Shown here one piece after another: positions 1 through 7,843 of a stretch of 64,000 bases of DNA. The notes beneath the pieces are model-generated. The model did not search any database. It had not been told where the DNA came from and saw only the letters and a program-made list of their open reading frames with translations. The stretch lies in contig JAOPJY010000004.1 in NCBI GenBank assembly GCA_025517425.1, forward strand, positions 1-64,000, given 5' to 3'. How positions within the stretch are numbered: position 1 is the first letter of the stretch; the number at the start of each line of letters is the position of its first letter. Made by a program: the position numbers and the translations under genes. Origin of the DNA: Halobacteria archaeon AArc-dxtr1 (GTDB lineage Archaea; Halobacteriota; Halobacteria; Halobacteriales; Natrialbaceae).

Positions 1-21
1 CCCGGTAGTGAGCGCGATTCA

Positions 22-50
22 CCGGTCGAGCGGAGCGAGACCGGCTTTTT
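22..50 (+). repeat. GC-rich stem-loop followed by a T run
   Basis: CCGGTC at 22-27 pairs perfectly with GACCGG at 39-44 around the GAGCG-rich loop at 28-38, and five T follow at 46-50. It could terminate a transcript coming from upstream of the window, or be one unit of the intergenic hairpin family also seen near 18.6 kb and 46.0 kb. Nothing else is recognisable in bases 1-62. Confidence 0.5.
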
Positions 51-62
51 GGCATCAACGGG

Positions 63-117
63 TTTTGCCGGGGGTTGAGGCTGGCGCCAAAGGCGCCAGC
101 CGATGCCCCCGGTAAAA
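63..117. repeat. Nested intergenic stem-loop element, copy A
   Basis: The outer arms TTTTGCCGGGGG (63-74) and CCCCCGGTAAAA (106-117) pair at 11 of 12 positions plus one G-T pair. Inside them GGCTGGCGCC (79-88) and GGCGCCAGCC (92-101) form a perfect 10-bp stem with an AAA loop. The layout (outer stem of T-run/GC versus GC/A-run, variable inner part) recurs at 18633-18686 and 46016-46077. Bases 118-253, up to the aminotransferase stop, show nothing further. Confidence 0.65.
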
Positions 118-253
118 GAGGTTGCTGCACTGGCCGGTGGCCCGTGGTTTGGATGCAGCCGTACAGCCGGTTCTCTAACACCTGAATCGGCCCTGCTATT
201 CGGGGTCGGCACTCGTTTGGTCGCGCGAAGCGCGGCGAGTTTTCCGACCGAAC

Positions 254-1366
254 TTACAACCCGGCGACGTCTTCGATCGCGTCGGTCAACTCTTTGATCG
301 ACTCGACGTCGTGTTCGCCCATGTGGCCGATACGGAACGTCTCCTCGCCGAGTTGCGAGCCGTAGCCGTTCGAGAAGACCATGTCGTACTCCTCGCTGAC
401 GGCGTCGATCGTCTCGGCGACGTCGATTCCCTGCGTGTTCTCGATGCAGGCGACCGTCTGGGACTCGTAGCCTTCCTCGGGGAACATCGCGAAGTGCTCG
501 TCGGCCCACTCGTGGACGTATGCCATCATCTCCCGGTGGCGCTCGTCGCGGGCCTCGTGGCTCTCTTCTAACATGTGTTTCATCTGCTTGCGGTAGGCGA
601 GCATGATCGGGATCGCAGGCGTGGAGTGGGTCTGGCCCTTCCGGTCGTAGTAGTCGAGACAGCGCTGGAAGCCGCCGTACCACGACGCGGAGTCGGTCTC
701 CAGTTCGCGGTCGTAGGCCTCATCGCTGACGACGCAGACGGCGAGGCCGGGCGGCATGGCGAATGCCTTCTGGGTCGACGTGAAGATGACGTCGATGTTG
801 TGCTCGTCGATGTCGACGTAATCTCCGCCCAGCGCGGAGACCGCGTCGACGACGAAGTAGGTGTCCGGATACTCGGCGACGACGTCACCGATCTCTTCGA
901 TCGGATTCCGGACGCCGGTGGAGCTTTCGTTCATCACGGTCGCGACCACGTCGTAGTCGGTGTCGCTTTCCTCGAGTTCTGCGCGGATGTCTTCGGGCTT
1001 GATCGCCTGGCCCCACTCGTACTCGAGGCGGTCGACGGTTTTGCCGAGGCGTTCGGCGACGTTGGCGTGGCGCTCGCTGAAGCTGCCACAGGTCGGCACG
1101 AGGATGTTCTCGTCGACGAGGTTGAGCGTCGATGCCTCCCAGAACTCCGTTCCCGACCCCGTGAGGATGATCACGTCGTTGTCGGTACCGAGGAACTCCT
1201 TCGTATCCTCGACGATGGTCGTGTAGAGGTCAGTCATCCGGTCCATCCGGTGGCCGAACATCGGCTGGCTCATCTCCGCGATGACGTCCTCGCGTACCTC
1301 CGTCGGACCCGGAATGTACAGCGTCTGCTCGGGGTAGTCGTCTCTGTATTCGCGTTTTTCGGTCAC
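254..1366 (-). CDS. Class V aminotransferase, alanine-glyoxylate/serine-pyruvate type
   Basis: This is a pyridoxal-phosphate aminotransferase of the class V (AGAT/SPT) family, 370 residues, the usual length. The N-terminal PGPTEVRE motif is typical of the family, the cofactor phosphate region is near GSGTEFWEAS, and Lys200 in FTSTQKAFAMPP is the expected Schiff-base lysine. The start chosen is GTG at 1366, because an AGGTGGT SD-like site ends 4 bases upstream; GTG at 1375 would add three residues and bury that site. Members transfer amino groups between alanine or serine and glyoxylate or pyruvate, and some act on phosphoserine. Since serA and serB lie within 13 kb, a role in serine metabolism is possible but not shown. 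The substrate cannot be read from sequence. Confidence 0.9.
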   Translation of the reverse strand: MTEKREYRDDYPEQTLYIPGPTEVREDVIAEMSQPMFGHRMDRMTDLYTTIVEDTKEFLGTDNDVIILTGSGTEFWEASTLNLVDENILVPTCGSFSERHANVAERLGKTVDRLEYEWGQAIKPEDIRAELEESDTDYDVVATVMNESSTGVRNPIEEIGDVVAEYPDTYFVVDAVSALGGDYVDIDEHNIDVIFTSTQKAFAMPPGLAVCVVSDEAYDRELETDSASWYGGFQRCLDYYDRKGQTHSTPAIPIMLAYRKQMKHMLEESHEARDERHREMMAYVHEWADEHFAMFPEEGYESQTVACIENTQGIDVAETIDAVSEEYDMVFSNGYGSQLGEETFRIGHMGEHDVESIKELTDAIEDVAGL

Positions 1367-1370
1367 GGAA

Positions 1371-1377
1371 ACCACCT
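1371..1377 (-). promoter_or_regulatory. SD site for the aminotransferase
   Basis: The minus strand reads AGGTGGT, complementary to the 3' end of archaeal 16S rRNA, 4 bases before the GTG at 1366. It decides the start over the GTG at 1375. Confidence 0.6.
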
Positions 1378-1521
1378 GATACCGGTCACTGGGTGGCGAG
1401 ACGGTATGGTACTTTTGATGCCCGTATCGGCCCGGTGGTCGGCCCGCTGATTCCAGCGGTGTTGCAACTCCGATCTGGTGTTTGTCTCAAAGAAGACAGT
1501 CCAAAAACCGCTTTGAATCCG

Positions 1522-2010
1522 TTATTCGAGTTGGATGTCGCCCTGCATCTGGCCGTGCGGGTAGCAACGGTAGTAGGCCATGTCGCTGCTGGCCTCGAAC
1601 TCGAGGAAGTCACCGTCGTCGTCGGGGTCCGTAATGACCTCTTCTTCGTCGCCGTACAGGTAGTAGTCGTCGACGAGGTCTTCGTTCTCGTCCCAGATGA
1701 TGACGTTGTGGCCGCTGCCGTCTCCCTGCGTCCAGCCGATCTCGTAGGTTTCACCCTCCTCTAAGACCAGCGTTGGGTTCGTCTCGCCAGCGATCGATTC
1801 GGGCTCGAGGCCCTCCCAGCCGCTGGTGATCCCTTCGAGCAGGATCTGCTCTCCGGGCTCGATCGCTTCGGCCTCGTCGCCGTTGTCGTCGTCGCCGTTA
1901 CCGTCGTCGTCGCCGTTGTCGTCACCACAGCCCGCAACGAGGGCGGTCGCCGCCGTCGCGCCCGTAACCTTCATAACGGTTCGTCGTGAGAACGTACTCT
2001 CTCGTGCCAT
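1522..2010 (-). CDS. Halocyanin-like blue copper lipoprotein
   Basis: A 162-residue exported cupredoxin. The N terminus has a Tat motif (SRRTVMK), a hydrophobic stretch and a lipobox ending in Cys28 (LVAGC), followed by an Asp/Gly/Asn linker, so it is probably lipid-anchored on the outer face of the membrane. The copper site of type 1 proteins is visible: His101 (GHNVIIWDE), Cys149, His152 and Met155 (YRCYPHGQM). Halocyanins carry single electrons between membrane redox complexes; the partner here is unknown, and the neighbours (aminotransferase, MFS exporter) do not suggest one. ATG 2010 is chosen over the adjacent upstream GTG because a TATA-like box lies 27 bases upstream, implying a leaderless transcript. 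Confidence 0.9.
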   Translation of the reverse strand: MARESTFSRRTVMKVTGATAATALVAGCGDDNGDDDGNGDDDNGDEAEAIEPGEQILLEGITSGWEGLEPESIAGETNPTLVLEEGETYEIGWTQGDGSGHNVIIWDENEDLVDDYYLYGDEEEVITDPDDDGDFLEFEASSDMAYYRCYPHGQMQGDIQLE

Positions 2011-2033
2011 CACGTTACGCTTCGTACTGCATA

Positions 2034-2040
2034 CATAAAA
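2034..2040 (-). promoter_or_regulatory. TATA-like box of the halocyanin gene
   Basis: TTTTATG on the minus strand is centred 27 bases before the ATG at 2010, the spacing expected for a leaderless haloarchaeal promoter. Confidence 0.55.
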
Positions 2041-2149
2041 ACCAATTCCCTCTCTCGTGGCAGAGTTACGTGTTCACATACCACTCTTCCTTCGGATCTT
2101 TTCAAAATGGCTTGCTACTTCGAAACAAATACCGTGGACAATAGCGCCC

Positions 2150-3388
2150 TCACCGAGATCCGTCGCTCGCTCGCTCACTCGTCGTCGAGTGATCGCCGAT
2201 CGACAGTTGCAGGAACGCCGGCACTGCCACGATCGCGATCGCGATTTCGAGGCCACCGACGACGAGGAAGGCGAGGCCGTAGCCGTAGGTGCTCGCGACG
2301 GTTCCACCGATCAGGAAGCCCCCGAGAAATCCCAGGCTTCCCGCGAGGTTGAACCCACCCATCGCCACCCCACGCTCGCTGTCGGCCGCCAGGTCGGTCA
2401 CCAGTGCCATCGTCGCAGGCGAGACCAGCGCTCCCAGTACGCCGACAGCGACCATCGCGGCTGCAGCCAGCGCGACGGTCGGCGCGGCGCCGACAGCGAG
2501 GATGCCGCCGCCGTAGCAGACTGAGCCGATGACGATCGGGACCGTCCGACCGACTCGATCCGAGAGCGCACCCATGGGGTACTGGAGGAGGGCAAAGGGG
2601 GCGAAAAAGCACGCCAGCAACAGCCCCGTCGTGGCCGGATCGAGGCCGAACGTGTCCTGGAAATATAACGTCCCGACGAGAGCAAAAAAGCCCGCAGTGA
2701 GCCGGTCGACGAAGCCAAAGGCGTAGGGGATCGAGAGGGCAGGGCGCCGTCTGACGCCGCGCAACACCGCCCGGGCGGTCCCGCGACTCTCGGGTGCTCG
2801 GTCGGGTACCAGCGCCACCAGCGCGCCGATGGCAACGAGCAGCCCCGCGGCGACAATCAGGGGTGCGATGGGGTCGACCTCGGTCAGCTGGCCGCCCATC
2901 GGTGCGCCGAGGGCTGCCCCGAGCCCGATCGCGATCCCTGCTGCACCCATATTCCGACCGTGTCCTCCCTCTAGATCCATCAGCATCGTAATCGTCAGGG
3001 AAAATGCGCCGATCGTCATTGCCCCCTGGAAGAACCGTAGCACGAGCACACCTTCGAAGGGAATCGTCCCGATCGCGGGAACTGCCGCCAGCGCGAGATA
3101 GCCCGCCGCACCCGCCAGCGCACCGCCGACGATGAACGGCGTCCGCCGACCCACCGCGTCGCTGGCGAGTCCCCAGAGGCCGACGACGGCGACGTAGCCG
3201 GCGAACTCGGCGACCAGGAACCACATGCTCGCATCGAGTGCGGTCGCCGCCAGCGACGCGCCCGCCTCAACGTCCGCCCCGAGCACGTCGACCAGCGTCG
3301 CGACGCCCGGATAGAGTAGCAACTGCGAGAACAGCACGGAGAAGACCACCGCCGCGAGGATGATTCGGTCTCGCGCGTTCGTGTTCAC
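2150..3388 (-). CDS. MFS transporter, drug-exporter-like
   Basis: A 412-residue major facilitator superfamily protein with about 12 hydrophobic segments. The motif A-like loop between segments 2 and 3 is present (LASDAVGRRTPFIVGG), and an equivalent loop opens the second half (GALSDRVGRTVPIVIG), a pattern common in proton-driven multidrug or sugar exporters. The reading frame stays open far upstream, across the start of metY, but that part is Arg-rich and unlike a transporter. The start chosen is GTG at 3388 (VNTNARDR), with a CCCTAAAGGG box centred 27 bases upstream. Substrate unknown. It is divergent from metY, with about 230 bases between the two starts. Confidence 0.85.
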   Translation of the reverse strand: MNTNARDRIILAAVVFSVLFSQLLLYPGVATLVDVLGADVEAGASLAATALDASMWFLVAEFAGYVAVVGLWGLASDAVGRRTPFIVGGALAGAAGYLALAAVPAIGTIPFEGVLVLRFFQGAMTIGAFSLTITMLMDLEGGHGRNMGAAGIAIGLGAALGAPMGGQLTEVDPIAPLIVAAGLLVAIGALVALVPDRAPESRGTARAVLRGVRRRPALSIPYAFGFVDRLTAGFFALVGTLYFQDTFGLDPATTGLLLACFFAPFALLQYPMGALSDRVGRTVPIVIGSVCYGGGILAVGAAPTVALAAAAMVAVGVLGALVSPATMALVTDLAADSERGVAMGGFNLAGSLGFLGGFLIGGTVASTYGYGLAFLVVGGLEIAIAIVAVPAFLQLSIGDHSTTSERASDGSR

Positions 3389-3621
3389 GCGCCGTCGGTA
3401 CGGTCCCCGACCCTTTAGGGATTCCAATTTCACCGTCGTCGATTCTGGATCGATGGTCCGGTCGTCGTCGATTCTGAACCAATAGTCCACTTGCGGGCTC
3501 GATACCGCCGAGAAGATTGTGTTCGGGGCGTTCGAGTCGGTGTTTGGGTTGTCGTGACATGACGTGCGGAATTTGCCGTTACTGCCACGCATAAGACCTC
3601 GTAGGAGTATGCGTACTAAAC

Positions 3622-4932
3622 ATGAACGACGACGCGAGCGACGGGACCGACGCGGCCGAGTCGCGGTGTCGATTCGGCACGCGCAGCGTACACGCCGGAC
3701 AGTCACCCGACCCCGAGACGGGTGCGATGGCTCCTGCGATCTACCAGACAACCTCCTACGCCTTCGACGATGCCGATACCGCAGCCGACCTCTACGCTCT
3801 GGAGCGCGAGGGGCACATCTACTCACGGATCTCGAATCCGACGGTCCGGACCCTCGAGGACCGACTCGCCTCGCTCGCGGGCGCCTCGGGCGCCGTCGCG
3901 ACCGCCGCCGGGATGGGCGCGCTCGACTCCATCGTCCTCGTCCTGGCCGAAGCCGGCGACAACGTCGTCGTCTCGACGGATACCTACGGCGGCTCTACTG
4001 CCTACTTCTCGAAGACCGCCTCCCGACGCGACATCGAGGCCCGGTTCGTCCCGACACTCGAGTACGACGCCTACGAGGAGGCGATCGACGAGGACACCGC
4101 CTTCGTCCACGTCGAGACGATCGGAAACCCCTCGCTGGTCACGCCCGACTTCGACCGCCTCGCGGAGATTGCCCACGAGAACGGCGTTCCCCTCGTCGTG
4201 GACAACACGTTCGCGACGCCCGCGCTGTGTCGCCCGCTAGAACACGGCGCCGACGTCGTCTGGGAGTCGACGACGAAGTGGCTCCACGGCTCCGGGACGA
4301 CCGTCGGCGGGGTCGTCTTAGATGGCGGGGAGTTCCCATGGGGTGAACACGGCTACGACGAAATCGCCGGCCAGAACCACGCCTACCACGACGTCGACTT
4401 CTCGCGTGACTTCGCCGACGCGCCACTGGCCGCGGCCGTCCGATACCGGTCCGTCCGTAGTCTCGGCAACCAGCAGTCACCGTTCGACGCCTGGCAGACC
4501 CTCCAGGGGCTCGAAACGCTGCCCCTGCGGATGGAGAAACACTGCGAGAACGCCGCCATCGTCGCTGACTACCTCGCGAATCATGAGGACGTTGCCTGGG
4601 TTACGCACCCGGGACTCGAAGAGCACCCGACCCACGAAACCGCCTCCCGCTATCTCGCAGACTACGGCGGCATGATCGCGTTCGGTCTGGAAGGTGGCTA
4701 CGAGGCCGGCAAGCGCTTCTGTGAGTCCGTCGAGGTCGCCCAGTTTCTCGCCAACATCGGCGACGCGAAGACGCTCGTCATCCACCCCGCGAGTACCACC
4801 CACGGCCAGCTTACCCCCGAGGAACAGGAGGAAGCCGGCGTCACGGCTGATCTGATCCGGCTCTCGGTCGGCATCGAGGATCCTGCCGACATCCTCGCGG
4901 ATCTCGAGCAGGCGATCGAGGCGGCGTCGTAG
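3622..4932 (+). CDS. metY: O-acetylhomoserine sulfhydrylase, Cys/Met metabolism PLP enzyme
   Basis: A 436-residue Cys/Met metabolism PLP-dependent enzyme. The family pattern is clear: RISNPT (residues 69-74), VVDNTFATP, and the PLP lysine Lys219 in ESTTKWLHG. The length (about 430) and the C-terminal block VIHPASTTHGQL favour O-acetylhomoserine sulfhydrylase (MetY, acetylhomoserine plus sulfide to homocysteine) over cystathionine gamma-synthase or lyase. The match with MetX encoded 3 kb downstream on the same strand supports this. The ATPase gene on the opposite strand separates the two. A weak AT-rich box (CATAAG) lies 29 bases before the ATG. Confidence 0.88.
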   Translation: MNDDASDGTDAAESRCRFGTRSVHAGQSPDPETGAMAPAIYQTTSYAFDDADTAADLYALEREGHIYSRISNPTVRTLEDRLASLAGASGAVATAAGMGALDSIVLVLAEAGDNVVVSTDTYGGSTAYFSKTASRRDIEARFVPTLEYDAYEEAIDEDTAFVHVETIGNPSLVTPDFDRLAEIAHENGVPLVVDNTFATPALCRPLEHGADVVWESTTKWLHGSGTTVGGVVLDGGEFPWGEHGYDEIAGQNHAYHDVDFSRDFADAPLAAAVRYRSVRSLGNQQSPFDAWQTLQGLETLPLRMEKHCENAAIVADYLANHEDVAWVTHPGLEEHPTHETASRYLADYGGMIAFGLEGGYEAGKRFCESVEVAQFLANIGDAKTLVIHPASTTHGQLTPEEQEEAGVTADLIRLSVGIEDPADILADLEQAIEAAS

Positions 4933-4977
4933 TTGCACTTGCCGACGCACTCGCCGTCGCCGTCCTCGGCGACCGAC

Positions 4978-7476
4978 TCACCACCACGGTTCGAGGAGGT
5001 CCTGCGAGCTGTTTGCCGCGAGGAGCCCGCCGACGACGAGCACCGCGAGCGCCGCCGTCAGCGGGGTGAACAGCCCGACCACCGCGACCGGGATCGCAAT
5101 CGCGTTGAACGCGAGGGCCAGCCGGGTGTTCCGGACGAGTCGCCGACGGGCGGCGTCCGCGAGGTCGAACGCCGTCTCCACCGCGGCGAGGTCGTCATCG
5201 GCGATCACGAGATCTGCCGCGTCGGCCGCGAGCGCGGTTGCGCTTCCGAGCGAGATGCCGAGATCCGCCGCGGCCAGCGCCGGGGCGTCGTTGGTCCCGT
5301 CGCCGACCATCGCGACCCGTCGGTTCGCGCTGAGTCGCTCGATCGCGGCCGTCTTCCCGGCGGGCGGGACCGAAGTGAACGCGTGGCTCACCACCGGGTG
5401 GCGGGCGAAGCGCTCGGTGGCCGCCTCGTCGTCGCCGGTCAGCACCACGACGTCGATCCCCCGCTCGCCCAGCCGCTCCAGGCTCTCCGCCCAGCCCGCT
5501 CGCGGCTCGTCGCCAACGACGATCACGCCCGCCGCAGTCCCGTCGCGACCGACGACGACGGGCAGTTGTCCGGCCTTGCGGGCCGCGGCCGCCTGCCCTC
5601 GGACATCCGCAGGTACCGTCCACCCCCGCTCGTCGAAGAGTGACGCCGCGCCGACCAGGACCGTCGAGCCGTCGACGATACCCTCGACGCCCGTTGCGAA
5701 ACTCCGAAACTCGCTCACCGAGCCGGCATACTCGCGGGGTTCGCCGCCGTCCGTTCGGAACTCCTCGTCGTCGGCAGCGAACGCGGCCGCGATGGCCTTC
5801 GCAGCGGGGTGGGCCGCCCGGCGCTCGAGTGCCCCAGCCTCTCGCAGCAGGGCCGCGGGCGCGTCGGCTTCGAGCACCTCCATCGTCCCCGTAGTTAGGG
5901 TTCCGGTCTTGTCGAATACCACGACGTCGACCGCACGCAGGCGCCTGAAGACGGTCTCGTCGAAGACGACGACGCCGTGCTTGAGCGCGCTTTCGAGACT
6001 CGTCGCGACCGACAGCGGTGTCGCCAGCCCGATCGCCCACGGGCAGCCCACGAGAAGTGCCGTCCCGAGCACCGCAACGGTGCCGATCGGTCCGGCACCG
6101 AGGGCGAGCGCCGCCGCGCCGGCGAGAAGCGCGGCGCCGACGACGACCGGAACGAGCCGCGCGGCGACCGCATCAGCGCGGCGCCTGACGCCGTGGTCGG
6201 CGCTCTGAAGTCGCCAGACGGCGTCTCGGAGTCGGTCGAGACTGCTCGTCGCCTCTTCTCCGGTACGGACGACGGCGGCGCCGCCGACGACGATCGCGCC
6301 GCCGACGAGTTCGTCGCCCGCTCGCTTCTCGACCGGGAGGGACTCGCCCGTGACGACCGCCTCCTCGACCGTACACCGTCCCTCGTCGAGCCGGCCATCG
6401 ACCGGGATCCGCTCGCCACGGCGGACGAGCACCCGATCGCCCGGTGACACCGCCTCGACCGGGACCTCGGCCGTCGTCCCGTCCGGCTCGTAGACGCGCG
6501 CGCTGTCGACCTGTGAGACGGTGAGGTCCGTGAGTCGACCCAGAGCCCGCCGCTTGACAGCCGCCTCGTAGAACATCGCGCCGGTCACGGTGGCGGCGAC
6601 GACTACCGTCAGGTCGAAGTAGACGTCCGTCCGGCCGGCCAGCACGGCGATCGTGCTGTAGGCGAAGGCAGTGACCACCGTGATCGAGACGAGCAGGTCC
6701 ACGTTCGGACGGCGCATCTTCAGCCCAACGTAGGCGCCCCGCAGCACCGGCATACCGGTGAAAAACAACACCACGGCGGTCACGACGAAGTAGACACGAA
6801 GGAAGAACAGTCCGCTCTCCCCCTCCGTCCCGAACGCGGCCTCGAACGGATCCAGGGCAGCGATATCGACGAGGGCGGCAAGCTGGGAAGGGTACACCAA
6901 CGTGACGTACGGGACGAGCAGGAACGTGCCAAAGAGCACCCCGGCGGCGTAGCGCATCCCGAGGGTCTCGTCGGTCCGTCGCTTTCGCACCCCCGACACC
7001 TCGCGCGCCCGGTTCGTGGCTCCCCCGCCGCCCGAGGAGTCTCTGCTCGCCCGCTTCCGGAGGTACGCCGTGTACCCCAGCGTGCTCAGCGCGTCGCGCA
7101 GCTCCCTCGGCGAGACTTGGTCGGGATCGTGTTCGATCCGGATCGTCTCCGAGACGTAACTCGCCTCGGCATCGGCGACGCCCGAGATCGCCGCGGCGAC
7201 CGCCTCCAGGAACGCCTCGCACGTCGGGGAGTGCATCCCGTCGATTCGAAGGTACGTGGTTTCCGGCTTGTCGGTTGACTGTTCGTTGCGACCGCCCCCG
7301 GAGGCGTGCACGGTCTTGGGGCTTCTCGCATCGCTCGCGTCCCCGGTAGCAGGGTCGGCGAGTGCATCGTCGACGTCCCGACACCCACTGCTACAGTAGC
7401 CGCCGTCGACGGGGTCGGTCGGGATCGGTCGGCCACAGAGGACACACCGGCTGCGGTCTACGGGATCGGTAGACAG
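4978..7476 (-). CDS. P1B-type heavy-metal ATPase with FixI/CcoI-like N terminus, CTG start
   Basis: A metal-translocating P1B ATPase, 832 residues if started at CTG 7476. The catalytic core is intact: TGES, DKTGT with phospho-Asp522, the HP dipeptide (AAHPAAK) and GDGTNDAPAL. Before it come an HMA-like domain (residues 74-140) and a Cys-x2-Cys, Cys-x3-Cys module (Cys11, Cys14, Cys28, Cys32) like the ATPase-cat_bd domain of FixI/CcoI copper exporters. The frame upstream of GTG 7311 has no ATG, GTG or TTG back to a stop, yet that stretch encodes this Cys module. A near-perfect SD (GGTGGTGATC) precedes the CTG by 4 bases. Two metal motifs are altered: HMA GMHSPTC lacks the first Cys, and the membrane motif is CPW instead of CPC. 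The metal (Cu most likely) is therefore uncertain. Confidence 0.85.
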   Translation of the reverse strand: MSTDPVDRSRCVLCGRPIPTDPVDGGYCSSGCRDVDDALADPATGDASDARSPKTVHASGGGRNEQSTDKPETTYLRIDGMHSPTCEAFLEAVAAAISGVADAEASYVSETIRIEHDPDQVSPRELRDALSTLGYTAYLRKRASRDSSGGGGATNRAREVSGVRKRRTDETLGMRYAAGVLFGTFLLVPYVTLVYPSQLAALVDIAALDPFEAAFGTEGESGLFFLRVYFVVTAVVLFFTGMPVLRGAYVGLKMRRPNVDLLVSITVVTAFAYSTIAVLAGRTDVYFDLTVVVAATVTGAMFYEAAVKRRALGRLTDLTVSQVDSARVYEPDGTTAEVPVEAVSPGDRVLVRRGERIPVDGRLDEGRCTVEEAVVTGESLPVEKRAGDELVGGAIVVGGAAVVRTGEEATSSLDRLRDAVWRLQSADHGVRRRADAVAARLVPVVVGAALLAGAAALALGAGPIGTVAVLGTALLVGCPWAIGLATPLSVATSLESALKHGVVVFDETVFRRLRAVDVVVFDKTGTLTTGTMEVLEADAPAALLREAGALERRAAHPAAKAIAAAFAADDEEFRTDGGEPREYAGSVSEFRSFATGVEGIVDGSTVLVGAASLFDERGWTVPADVRGQAAAARKAGQLPVVVGRDGTAAGVIVVGDEPRAGWAESLERLGERGIDVVVLTGDDEAATERFARHPVVSHAFTSVPPAGKTAAIERLSANRRVAMVGDGTNDAPALAAADLGISLGSATALAADAADLVIADDDLAAVETAFDLADAARRRLVRNTRLALAFNAIAIPVAVVGLFTPLTAALAVLVVGGLLAANSSQDLLEPWW

Positions 7477-7480
7477 CGTC

Positions 7481-7490
7481 GATCACCACC
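7481..7490 (-). promoter_or_regulatory. Strong SD site deciding the ATPase CTG start
   Basis: The minus strand reads GGTGGTGATC, matching 9 of 10 bases of GGAGGTGATC, the full complement of the 16S rRNA 3' end. It ends 4 bases before the CTG at 7476 and overlaps the TGA of the small upstream reading frame. Confidence 0.7.
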
Positions 7491-7626
7491 GACGCTCGAT
7501 CTCCCGTCGCTTCCACGGAATCTCGCGGGCGCGATCGGTGGTGTGGGTGCCGTCGGCGAACCGGCCGGACGCTGCTCCGTCTTTCACCGAGCGAGACTCG
7601 GTCGATCCCGGCAGTCGGGACTCCAT
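7483..7626 (-). CDS. Possible 47-residue leader protein upstream of the metal ATPase
   Basis: A short basic reading frame from ATG 7626 to TGA 7483 (MESRLPGSTES to REIERRW). It resembles nothing I know and has no Cys or His cluster for metal. Support comes from position: a TATA-like AATAAACG box is centred 28 bases upstream of its ATG, so a leaderless transcript would start at this ATG, and its stop codon overlaps the SD of the ATPase, with 6 bases between stop and CTG. This layout would give translational coupling. It may equally be untranslated 5' leader of the ATPase mRNA. Confidence 0.35.
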   Translation of the reverse strand: MESRLPGSTESRSVKDGAASGRFADGTHTTDRAREIPWKRREIERRW

Positions 7627-7650
7627 CGGCGAAAATTCGGGGTCGACGAC

Positions 7651-7658
7651 AATAAACG
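7651..7658 (-). promoter_or_regulatory. TATA-like box driving the small frame and the metal ATPase
   Basis: CGTTTATT on the minus strand is centred 28 bases before ATG 7626. The predicted transcript start is at about 7626, which gives the ATPase a leader of about 150 bases. Confidence 0.5.
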
Positions 7659-7830
7659 CCGCCCCGAATGCCTGCTCCCGACGCCTGCCGGGGAGCGGTC
7701 GAAGAGAGCGAATCTTGCCGTAACTGTGGGTTATTAGTCCACTCGAGAATATGCATGTCATACATGAATTGGGACGGAACGTCAGCGCCGGGGTGTGGGC
7801 CGAGCGCGCGCTTTGTGCCCCCGATGGTAC

Positions 7831-7837
7831 GGAGGTG
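7831..7837 (+). promoter_or_regulatory. SD site deciding the metX start
   Basis: GGAGGTG lies 6 bases before GTG 7844. It argues for that start over the in-frame ATG at 7751, which would add 31 residues not typical of MetX. The stretch 7627-7843 otherwise holds the divergent promoters of the ATPase and metX. Confidence 0.65.
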
Positions 7838-7843
7838 GGCGCT

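Noticed and set aside
63-117. Part of an SRP or RNase P RNA
   Set aside because: The stem is strong, but none of the conserved loops of these RNAs can be found within 1-253.
103-297. 64-codon frame at the left edge
   Set aside because: It starts inside the hairpin element and runs into the aminotransferase gene antisense; no support.
575-1450. A 291-codon frame opposite the class V aminotransferase
   Set aside because: Antisense shadow; its composition (Val, Asp, Arg) mirrors the codons of the real gene.
3389-3826. N-terminal extension of the MFS transporter
   Set aside because: Arg-rich, overlaps metY on the other strand, and lies upstream of a promoter box at -27 of GTG 3388.
7751-7843. 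Longer metX beginning at ATG 7751
   Set aside because: The extra 31 residues lack resemblance to MetX, and GTG 7844 has an SD site at 6 bases.
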